Assembly (NCBI GenBank): GCA_020346825.1
Contig: CP070791.1
Span: 428,402-433,773, forward strand
From: Candidatus Bathyarchaeota archaeon
GTDB lineage: Archaea; Thermoproteota; Bathyarchaeia; Bathyarchaeales; Bathyarchaeaceae
Direction of reading: 5' to 3'
Length of the DNA: 5,372 nucleotides
Program-made: the position numbers and the translations under genes
Notes under the pieces: model-generated
What the model saw: the letters and a program-made list of their open reading frames with translations, nothing else
The model's database searches: none
What the model was told of the DNA's origin: nothing
Shown here: positions 1 to 4,986 of the stretch, piece after piece
Layout of the letters: each line of letters begins with the position of its first letter
Position numbering within the stretch: the stretch's first letter is position 1

Positions 1-128
1 ATGAGTTACCCAAGGTTGCGACTGAGAATCTGTTGACAAGTCTGTTTGATCTAGACCCCCACACGAAACCAGAGAGACCAATACACGTCGAGTTAGATTT
101 AGATCAGCTTGAAGAAGGTAACGAGTAG
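1..128 (+). CDS. C-terminal end of an unidentified protein (partial)
   Basis: An open frame enters from the left edge (codons in phase with position 3) and ends at TAG 126-128, giving 41 visible residues. The peptide begins ELPKVATENLLTSLFDLD and ends in an acidic tail, ELDLDQLEEGNE. No catalytic motif, membrane segment or metal-binding pattern is present in this tail, and I do not recognise the family. Reasons to think it is real: the frame is open from the edge, the composition is protein-like (acidic, few rare residues), and a T-rich stretch suited to archaeal termination follows the stop at once. It converges on the PHP gene with 12 bases between the two stop codons. The alternative is a chance open frame of 125 bases. 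Confidence 0.55.
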   Translation, partial: ELPKVATENLLTSLFDLDPHTKPERPIHVELDLDQLEEGNE

Positions 129-130
129 CT

Positions 131-156
131 TCCTCTTTTTCTATGTCTTTCTTTTT
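131..156 (+). terminator. T-rich terminator-like tract after the left-edge gene
   Basis: Just after the TAG at 126-128 the plus strand has three T-runs (five Ts at 136-140, then TTTC, then five Ts at 152-156). Archaeal RNA polymerase commonly stops at such T-runs without a hairpin. The tract overlaps the last codons of the minus-strand PHP gene, so termination of the left-edge gene would take place inside its convergent neighbour. Confidence 0.4.
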
Positions 157-785
157 AATCTTAGTGCTTCTCCTTTGAGTCGTATTCTCCAAGGTATCGG
201 TTTTCCCACAGGAATGGTTGCTTTCTTTTTTATTGCCCGGACGATTTCTTCAACATCTGGATCAGCCTCAACAATTGTGTAAGCAGTTCCAATCTCAGGA
301 GCATAGTGAGCGTCACTCCCAGCTGTTTGCGGAAGGCTGAGTCGAGTGGCGAATTTCTTGTTTAGGTATGTGAAGAGGTGAAAAGGGACCGCCGAGGAGT
401 TCATAACTTCTATGGCATCGTAAAAAGCTGTTCGTCGACTCGACGCTGCTTTGTAGAATAGAGTGGGGTGGGCGGCTACCGCGATTCCGCCTGCTTTGTG
501 GATTTTTTGGATGGTCTCGTTGATGTCCAGATTTGGGAGAATCGGAGTGTTCACGTTTAAGGCGAGGAGATGGCCATTTGTAGTGGTTATTTCGATTCCA
601 GGGATAACGATGAGATCACTGTTTTGAAGCTTCCGTGCTCCTGAAAGGGTGTCGTGGTCGGTGATGGCGACTCCATCCAGTCCTCGTTTCTTAGAGTAGA
701 CGATCACCTCTTTGAGGGTTGTCACGGCGTCAGAAGAATAACATGTGTGTACGTGGAGGTCGATTCTTAGATTCAAGCTATTCAC
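141..785 (-). CDS. PHP-domain metal-dependent phosphoesterase (TrpH/YciV-like)
   Basis: A 214-residue PHP-fold phosphoesterase, probably cytoplasmic, hydrolysing a small phosphoester or nucleotide with a di- or tri-metal centre; the substrate cannot be read from the sequence. All expected metal-ligand motifs are present: D-L-H11-V-H13 followed by S-S-D19-A, T-D43-H44-D, P-G-I-E65, A-A-H106-P, and G-S-D158-A-H160. This matches the COG0613 group, which includes the E. coli 3',5'-nucleotide phosphatase/RNase AM, but without its longer insert. The start is GTG 785-783. The codon directly upstream is TAA, so it cannot begin earlier, and it sits a few residues before the first PHP strand. No Shine-Dalgarno sequence is visible. 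The gene follows metG on the same strand after 27 bases, so co-transcription and translation coupled to metG are likely. Stop TAG is at 143-141. Family assignment is firm; the exact substrate is unknown. Confidence 0.93.
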   Translation of the reverse strand: MNSLNLRIDLHVHTCYSSDAVTTLKEVIVYSKKRGLDGVAITDHDTLSGARKLQNSDLIVIPGIEITTTNGHLLALNVNTPILPNLDINETIQKIHKAGGIAVAAHPTLFYKAASSRRTAFYDAIEVMNSSAVPFHLFTYLNKKFATRLSLPQTAGSDAHYAPEIGTAYTIVEADPDVEEIVRAIKKKATIPVGKPIPWRIRLKGEALRLKRKT

Positions 786-812
786 TTACTTTTGCGCACT
801 CGTGGATTAGAA

Positions 813-2516
813 TTAGGCATCATGTAGCCCAGATCTTACTTTCTCCAAATTGAGCAGCGTTTCTTCTTCGGTGGTTTCAATTTTGCTGAAGAGTGGTTTA
901 GCTTTGTCTATTTTGTGACCTGGCAAGAGATCTTTTTCTGTTTCGCTCCATAATTGTTCATGAACAGTCCCCGGTAGATTGAGTAGATCCCATAGTTTTT
1001 CTGCTGTGAAGGGAATGAAGGGTTCCAGAGTTATAGCAAGGTTTTTTACAATTTGGGCGGCGACGAACAAGGTATTGGCCGAAGAAGATGGGTTGTTTTT
1101 GATGGTTTTCCATGGTTCCTTTTCGTTTAGGTATTTGTTTCCAAGATGACTGAGACCAATGATATGCCGCAAAGCCTCCCGTAGTCTAAACTTCTCCATG
1201 CTTTTTGAGGTTTTCTCCACCCTTTTTCTTATCGACTCAAGGGCGCGTTTGTCACTTTCATCGAATTTGCTTGGTTTCGGCACTGCGCCGTTAAAGTTTT
1301 GATTGATGAATGTTAGGGTTCTGTGGATGAAGTTTCCTAGTGTATCATTTAGGTCCGAGTTCACTTTTTCAATGAAGGTTTTCCATGAGAAATTTGTGTC
1401 TTTTGTTTCTGGGCGAAAAGATATGAGAACGTATCTCCAGTAGTCAGCCGGGAAGAGTTCTAAAGCCTCATCAATCCAAACGCCTATCCTCCGGCTTTTA
1501 GAAAATGCTTGGCCTTCGAACATCAAGAACTCAATGGAGTCAACATTCCATGGCAAGTTGTAGTCTTCGTGAGTAGCAAGAAGTAAAGCTGGAAGAATGA
1601 GAGTGTGAAATGGAATGTTGTCTTTTCCTATGAAGTATAATGTCTTTGTTTCTTTGTTGAACCAATATTCTTTCCAATTTTCTTCTTCTCCTCTTTTCTT
1701 GAAATATTCTACCGTGGCTGAGAGATATCCTAGGACAGCTTCAACCCATACATAGATGGTTTTGCCTTCGGCCCCTGGAAAGGGTGCCGGGATTCCCCAT
1801 TTATTGTCTCTGGTGACAGGTCTGGGCTTCAACCCTTCATGTAGGATGGTTAAACTGAAATTTCTGGCGTTGTCAGGTAGTTGCTTGTTATTTTTGATGT
1901 AGCTCCGAAGTTGCTCATTAAATCTCGACAAGTCTAAGTACCAATGCTTGCTTCTTTTTATGTACGGTATGGACTTGCAAATTGTACAATAGGGCTGGAT
2001 AAGCCTAGCTGGTTCTAGAAGGCCTCCACAAGCCTCGCACTGGTCTCCACGTGCTGGTTTGTAACCACACTTGGGGTTGGGACATATTCCCTCCACGAAT
2101 CTATCGGGCAAGAATCTGTCGCACTTCGGGCAGTAAGGTAACTCTGTTTCTTGGGCAAAGACGTATCCGTTGTCGTAGATTTTAAGCAGAAGGTCTTGCA
2201 CAAACTTCTTGTGTAGAGGGTTTTCTGTGCGCGTGTAATTGCTGAAGGATATACCCCACTTCTCAAATAGGCTCACAACTTTCTCATGATTCCGATCTGT
2301 TAGTTGTTTTGGCGAGATTCCGAGCCGGACGGCTTCAACTTCGATCGGTGTCCCATGCTCGTCAGATCCGGTCACATAAACGACGTCGTCTCCCTTCAAT
2401 CGATAGTATCGGGCGACAACATCGGCTGACAGAATGGAACTCACAATATTGCCTAGATGAGGTACATAGTTGATGTAGGGCCAAGCTGAAGTGACAAGAA
2501 TCTTGGCGAGCGCAAT
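813..2516 (-). CDS. metG: methionyl-tRNA synthetase, archaeal type, with an unusual start
   Basis: Class I synthetase that charges tRNA-Met with methionine using ATP, in the cytoplasm. Read from ATT 2516-2514 it has 567 residues. The N-terminus contains KILVTSAWPY and P-H20-L-G-N23 (the HIGH-type motif), then GSDEHGTPIE. Two zinc knuckles follow, with cysteines at about 129/132, 145/150, 160/163 and 177/180, typical of archaeal enzymes. The ATP-binding KMSKS loop reads AFSKS (337-341), where KFSKS is usual. The anticodon-binding helical domain fills roughly 395-530, and the protein ends without the C-terminal EMAP/Trbp111-like tRNA-binding domain, which archaea often encode separately. The first ordinary start, GTG 2444, would remove the HIGH motif. 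In-frame codons upstream of it, back to TGA 2537-2535, contain no ATG, GTG or TTG. A perfect GGAGGTG at 2524-2518 precedes ATT 2516, so either ATT initiates or one base is missing. Stop TAA is at 815-813. Confidence 0.95.
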   Translation of the reverse strand: MALAKILVTSAWPYINYVPHLGNIVSSILSADVVARYYRLKGDDVVYVTGSDEHGTPIEVEAVRLGISPKQLTDRNHEKVVSLFEKWGISFSNYTRTENPLHKKFVQDLLLKIYDNGYVFAQETELPYCPKCDRFLPDRFVEGICPNPKCGYKPARGDQCEACGGLLEPARLIQPYCTICKSIPYIKRSKHWYLDLSRFNEQLRSYIKNNKQLPDNARNFSLTILHEGLKPRPVTRDNKWGIPAPFPGAEGKTIYVWVEAVLGYLSATVEYFKKRGEEENWKEYWFNKETKTLYFIGKDNIPFHTLILPALLLATHEDYNLPWNVDSIEFLMFEGQAFSKSRRIGVWIDEALELFPADYWRYVLISFRPETKDTNFSWKTFIEKVNSDLNDTLGNFIHRTLTFINQNFNGAVPKPSKFDESDKRALESIRKRVEKTSKSMEKFRLREALRHIIGLSHLGNKYLNEKEPWKTIKNNPSSSANTLFVAAQIVKNLAITLEPFIPFTAEKLWDLLNLPGTVHEQLWSETEKDLLPGHKIDKAKPLFSKIETTEEETLLNLEKVRSGLHDA

Positions 2517-2517
2517 A

Positions 2518-2524
2518 CACCTCC
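2518..2524 (-). promoter_or_regulatory. strong Shine-Dalgarno sequence of metG
   Basis: The minus strand reads GGAGGTG, a seven-base match to the anti-Shine-Dalgarno end of archaeal 16S rRNA. Nearby start candidates are ATT 2516 (in frame with metG) and TTG 2515 (one base out of frame). Its position fixes translation initiation upstream of the HIGH motif and argues against GTG 2444 as the start. Confidence 0.7.
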
Positions 2525-2567
2525 AATCTTCGTTTCAAGTGCGTAGAATGTTTTTTGCAGCCCTAGT

Positions 2568-2604
2568 ACTTAAGCACCACGGAAATGAGAAAAAGATAAA
2601 AAAA
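2568..2604 (-). promoter_or_regulatory. possible metG promoter region
   Basis: Two weak TATA-like elements lie upstream of metG on the minus strand: a T-run followed by ATC (about 2604-2595) and CTTAAGTA (2575-2568). Either would place a transcript start between about 2575 and 2545, leaving a short leader that includes the Shine-Dalgarno sequence at 2524. The first overlaps the presumed terminator of the upstream gene, so neither assignment is secure. Confidence 0.25.
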
Positions 2605-2645
2605 TTCGGATACTGAAACCTCCTTCTCACTGTGGGAAGGAGGTT
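2588..2645 (-). terminator. hairpin plus T-runs terminating the 2702-3358 gene
   Basis: Perfect 10-bp inverted arms, AACCTCCTTC (2617-2626) and GAAGGAGGTT (2636-2645), enclose nine bases, and the stem can be extended inward by a G-T pair and two more pairs. On the minus strand this hairpin lies 57 bases after the TGA of the surface-protein gene. It is followed, about 12 bases on, by seven Ts (2604-2598) and then five Ts (2594-2590). This fits termination ahead of metG. A second, weaker stem, AAGTTG/CAACTT (2657-2662 and 2674-2679), lies between the stop codon and this hairpin. Confidence 0.6.
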
Positions 2646-2656
2646 GCCCACATTTG

Positions 2657-2679
2657 AAGTTGGCTTCGCTTGTCAACTT
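2657..2679. repeat. short inverted repeat in the 3' untranslated region
   Basis: AAGTTG (2657-2662) is the exact reverse complement of CAACTT (2674-2679), with an 11-base spacer. It lies between the TGA of the surface-protein gene and the stronger terminator hairpin, so it may be a 3'-end stabilising or secondary terminator stem. Six base pairs alone could arise by chance. Confidence 0.3.
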
Positions 2680-2701
2680 TGGATATTATTCAGTCTTGGC
2701 T

Positions 2702-3358
2702 TCAGGTTTTGGCTTGAGTTGGCTTTGAAGGAGACGTTGGAGGGAGCGCTGGAGCCCTAGTCACTAGGGCGTTAGATGATTTTGCTTTGCGTCTTGAGAG
2801 AATAACCACAATTGCCAATATGATTATGGAAACTATTAAAGCGGCTATCAGAGAGGTCATCCACGTATCTAGGGCTACGATCGATACAGGTAATGAGACA
2901 CCGGAGACCAGTAGAGGCGCCGTCTTGTACACTGCCCCGTCACTCGTTACAATACCAATGTTTATCGTTCCCGCTGTAAGGAGCTGCGCGGCTCTTCCGT
3001 CAGTTGGTATCGTAAATTCCACTTCTTTGTAATAATGATCATTTTCAGTGCCCATTGAATTCATTGTCGCGAGAGGTTTTCCCTCTAAAGTCTCGTTCCC
3101 GACCCATTCACCTTTCTTCGCATCATAAGCATACCAAGGATATGTGATAGAGATGTTGTGGATTTCAACAGGACCGGCTTCCAAATTCAGTACCGATATT
3201 TTCAAGACTCCTGTTTCGCCACTGTTGTACTGTGATCTGTCTGTCCACACGTACACCGCAGGTGCTACTGCAGTGACTGACTGAACCCATAGAATAGCCA
3301 AAAACGCGATGACTATTGACACTCCGAGGATTCTCTTACTCAAAGGTATCACCAACAA
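2702..3358 (-). CDS. surface-exposed protein with one C-terminal membrane anchor, function unknown
   Basis: A 218-residue protein of extracellular type. Residues 8-31 form a signal peptide (basic S-K-R, a hydrophobic core, then SVTAVAPA, a plausible cleavage region). Residues about 34-160 look like a beta-sandwich: VYVWTDRSQYNSGETG resembles the start of CARDB-like or COG1361-like adhesion domains, followed by alternating strands and a YPWYAY segment. Two N-glycosylation sequons, N68-I-S and N88-E-T, suit an archaeal cell-surface protein. Residues 166-187 are a strong transmembrane helix followed by R-R-K, then a cytoplasmic tail of about 30 residues rich in proline, serine, threonine and lysine. 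The start codon is TTG 3358; TTG 3355 and GTG 3352 are in-frame alternatives giving nearly the same protein. A TATA-like box about 26 bases upstream predicts a nearly leaderless mRNA. I do not recognise a specific function. Confidence 0.85.
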   Translation of the reverse strand: MLVIPLSKRILGVSIVIAFLAILWVQSVTAVAPAVYVWTDRSQYNSGETGVLKISVLNLEAGPVEIHNISITYPWYAYDAKKGEWVGNETLEGKPLATMNSMGTENDHYYKEVEFTIPTDGRAAQLLTAGTINIGIVTSDGAVYKTAPLLVSGVSLPVSIVALDTWMTSLIAALIVSIIILAIVVILSRRKAKSSNALVTRAPALPPTSPSKPTQAKT

Positions 3359-3383
3359 GAATTCTATGGCAATCCATTCTTAA

Positions 3384-3393
3384 GATTTATTAA
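3384..3393 (-). promoter_or_regulatory. TATA-like box of the surface-protein gene
   Basis: The minus strand reads TTAATAAATC, close to an archaeal TATA element. Its centre is about 30 bases from the TTG start at 3358. With the usual spacing the transcript would begin within about five bases of the start codon, giving a leaderless message and explaining why no Shine-Dalgarno sequence is seen. Confidence 0.45.
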
Positions 3394-3510
3394 CTACCAA
3401 TCTACCTTTGAGAATTGCGACAGAACAGAAAAAATGTATGAACCCGTATTAGAAATGCGAAAACGAACTATATTGAGCTGCTCTGGTTCTTCAATGCCAT
3501 TTAGGATTCA

Positions 3511-3518
3511 TTATATAT
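3511..3518 (+). promoter_or_regulatory. TATA box of the HAD-SEC59 fusion gene
   Basis: The plus strand has TTATATAT, a very good archaeal TATA element. The expected transcript start is near 3540, leaving a leader of about 45-50 bases that carries the AAGGAG Shine-Dalgarno sequence before TTG 3588. It points away from the promoter of the neighbouring minus-strand gene, so the two genes are divergently transcribed. Confidence 0.6.
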
Positions 3519-3572
3519 CTGTGCACGAATGCATCCGGAAAGTTATTCAATTCAACGAAGCAATTATTGTTG

Positions 3573-3578
3573 AAGGAG
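3573..3578 (+). promoter_or_regulatory. Shine-Dalgarno sequence deciding the start of the HAD-SEC59 gene
   Basis: AAGGAG is separated from TTG 3588-3590 by nine bases. The longer reading from TTG 3567 would place this site inside the coding region and leave that start without any ribosome-binding site, so 3588 is preferred. Confidence 0.55.
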
Positions 3579-3587
3579 ACGGTTCAA

Positions 3588-4859
3588 TTGACGAATGAAA
3601 AAGTGGACGGGCATGAACTTACGCGGAAGCAATTGGTCGTTTTCGATGTAGAAGGAGTTTTGATCCCGAAGAGGCGATACCTGCTTTTCGAGACAGCGAA
3701 GAAGATAGGTTTTTGGGGTTTCATTAGAACCCTCGTGATAGGGATGCTCTACGAAATTGGATTAGTCTCTCTTGAATCTTCTTTGAGAAGAATCTTTATG
3801 ATGCTTCAAGGACTTACAGTAGACGAGATTCTTCAACTTTACAAAGATATTCCCTTGATGCCAAATGTAAAAGAAGTCTTTGAAAAACTAAACGAGTCAG
3901 GATACAAGACCGCCTTAATAAGTCTGGGTCTCCCCGAACTCCTTGTCGAAGATTTGGCTACAAGGCTAGACGCTGACTACGCCTTTGGTTTGGAACTAGA
4001 GATATCTAATGGTCATCTGACAGGGGCGATAAGGGGTGACATATTGAAACCTGAAGGCAAAGCAATTGTTTTGAAGAGAATACTTGAGAAAGATAGTTTG
4101 TCTCCCCAAGATTGCGTTGTGGTCGCTGACGATAGAAACAATCTTCCAATGTTCCCTCTGTGTAGATTGAGAATTGGATACAACCCTGATTTCAGTTTAA
4201 GCCGAAAATCTGACTTCGTAGTTAAGGATGATTTTTCAGAAGTTATACCGATCATAATGGACAACAACTTCCGAGTTTCCCGCCAAGCAATATCAAGAAG
4301 CGATAGCATTCGCGAAACAATTCACATTGGTAGTTTTTTTTTACCATTTGTTTGTGTATACCTATTCGGGAACTCTTTGGTCTCTTCATTGATACTTCTC
4401 CTGACTCTGTTATACATCATATCTGAGGTCGCTAGACTCCAAGGAATCAATTTCCCGATTATTTCCACGATAACTTGGAGAGCCGCAAATAGATCAGAAT
4501 TTTACGAATTTGCTGCCGCACCGATTTTTTTTGCCTTAGGCATCTTGTCTTCTCTCGTCCTTTTTCCAGCGCCCATCGGCTACGCGTCTATCGCAATACT
4601 TACATTGGGCGACGGTTTTGCCACCATTTTTGGAAAAAGATTTGGAAGGGTTCATTTTCCTTTCAACAAAGGAAAGAATGTAGAAGGCTCGTTTTTCGGG
4701 TTCCTAGCTGCTTCTATTGGGGCTATGCTCTTTGTTGATCCAGTGAAAGCGTTTTTGGGTGCCGCTGTAGGCATGCTAATGGAGTCTCTTCCATTACCGA
4801 TCAACGATAATCTAGCCATCCCTTTAGCCTCGGGGCTAGTGCTCATGATGCTCCCCTAA
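3588..4859 (+). CDS. HAD-IB phosphatase-like / SEC59 dolichol-kinase-like membrane fusion protein
   Basis: A two-domain protein of 423 residues from TTG 3588 (430 from TTG 3567). Residues about 14-225 form a SerB/ThrH-type HAD domain. Motif I is V-F-D20-V-E22-G-V-L, with a helical cap at about 30-92; motif II is I-S112-L-G; motif III is G-K158; motif IV is A-D181-D-R-N-N185. Glu22 replaces the usual second Asp, as in ThrH (DLEGVL), and Asn185 stands where a second metal-binding Asp is normal. Residues about 240-423 form a compact SEC59/COG0170 domain with roughly seven membrane segments (about 245-261, 263-281, 309-328, 331-347, 368-383, 386-403, 408-423). Its family signatures are L-G-D342-G-x-A, GKNVEGS (362-368), and E399 followed by N-D407-N-L-x-I-P. 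SEC59 relatives phosphorylate dolichol or phytol with CTP. A role in polyprenol or isoprenoid-lipid phosphate metabolism at the inner membrane face is inferred; substrates are unknown. Transcribed from its own TATA box. Confidence 0.85.
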   Translation: MTNEKVDGHELTRKQLVVFDVEGVLIPKRRYLLFETAKKIGFWGFIRTLVIGMLYEIGLVSLESSLRRIFMMLQGLTVDEILQLYKDIPLMPNVKEVFEKLNESGYKTALISLGLPELLVEDLATRLDADYAFGLELEISNGHLTGAIRGDILKPEGKAIVLKRILEKDSLSPQDCVVVADDRNNLPMFPLCRLRIGYNPDFSLSRKSDFVVKDDFSEVIPIIMDNNFRVSRQAISRSDSIRETIHIGSFFLPFVCVYLFGNSLVSSLILLLTLLYIISEVARLQGINFPIISTITWRAANRSEFYEFAAAPIFFALGILSSLVLFPAPIGYASIAILTLGDGFATIFGKRFGRVHFPFNKGKNVEGSFFGFLAASIGAMLFVDPVKAFLGAAVGMLMESLPLPINDNLAIPLASGLVLMMLP

Positions 4860-4897
4860 AACAGAGCGCGCGCATAGGGCAGACCCGTTTGCGATAA

Positions 4898-4906
4898 AAT
4901 TAAAAG
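4898..4906 (+). promoter_or_regulatory. candidate TATA-like box of the PhoU-like gene
   Basis: AATTAAAAG, preceded by the A-rich GATAAA, is the most TATA-like stretch in the 127-base spacer after the HAD-SEC59 gene. It predicts a transcript start near 4930 and a leader of about 55 bases. ATATAGG at 4920-4926 is an alternative. No T-run terminator for the preceding gene is visible here, so read-through from it is also possible. Confidence 0.35.
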
Positions 4907-4925
4907 ATTGTAAGGCATCATATAG

Positions 4926-4935
4926 GTATCGATAC
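4926..4935. promoter_or_regulatory. 10-bp perfect palindrome, possible operator
   Basis: GTATCGATAC is a perfect palindrome located at the predicted transcript start of the PhoU-like gene, a position where a dimeric repressor would block initiation. It contains ATCGAT. A palindrome of this length can occur by chance, and no second copy was noticed in the window. Confidence 0.25.
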
Positions 4936-4971
4936 GTTGGAAATTGATGATGCGCAGCCAGCTTAATTCAC

Positions 4972-4976
4972 GGGAG
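4972..4976 (+). promoter_or_regulatory. Shine-Dalgarno sequence of the PhoU-like gene
   Basis: GGGAG lies ten bases before TTG 4987-4989 and supports that start. No ATG or GTG is available in this frame between the upstream stops (TGA TGA at 4945-4950) and residue 21 of the protein. Confidence 0.45.
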
Positions 4977-4986
4977 TTTCCTGTGC

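Noticed and set aside
2015..2266. 83-codon minus-strand open frame inside metG
   Set aside because: It overlaps metG, whose frame encodes the conserved zinc-knuckle region with CxxC motifs; the alternative reading has no recognisable fold and is a frame shadow.
2444..2446. GTG 2444 as the metG start
   Set aside because: It would remove the SAWPY and HLGN segments that are essential to every MetRS; the coding signal clearly continues upstream to the Shine-Dalgarno sequence at 2524.
2654..2728. 24-codon hydrophobic plus-strand micro-ORF (TTG start) ten bases after AAGGAGG at 2637-2643
   Set aside because: The apparent Shine-Dalgarno sequence is one arm of the strong hairpin, no plus-strand promoter is seen, and the frame is antisense to the 3' end of the surface-protein gene. 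Chance is the simplest explanation, although a tiny membrane peptide cannot be strictly excluded.
2787..3032. 81-codon plus-strand open frame opposite the surface-protein gene
   Set aside because: It is antisense to the membrane helix and beta-sandwich region of a gene with clear signal peptide and anchor; there is no promoter or ribosome-binding site.
3434..3598. 54-codon plus-strand open frame starting at ATG 3434
   Set aside because: It runs across the TATA box and Shine-Dalgarno sequence of the HAD-SEC59 gene and overlaps its start, has no ribosome-binding site of its own, and its product has no recognisable features.
4013..4309. 98-codon minus-strand open frame opposite the HAD domain
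   Set aside because: It is antisense to conserved HAD motifs III and IV and has no protein features of its own.
4652..4846. 64-codon minus-strand open frame opposite the SEC59 domain
   Set aside because: It is antisense to the GKNVEGS and DNL signatures; a shadow frame.
4866..4874. Alternating GC run after the HAD-SEC59 gene as a terminator stem or Z-DNA element
   Set aside because: It is too short, with no paired arm forming a convincing hairpin and no T-run following.
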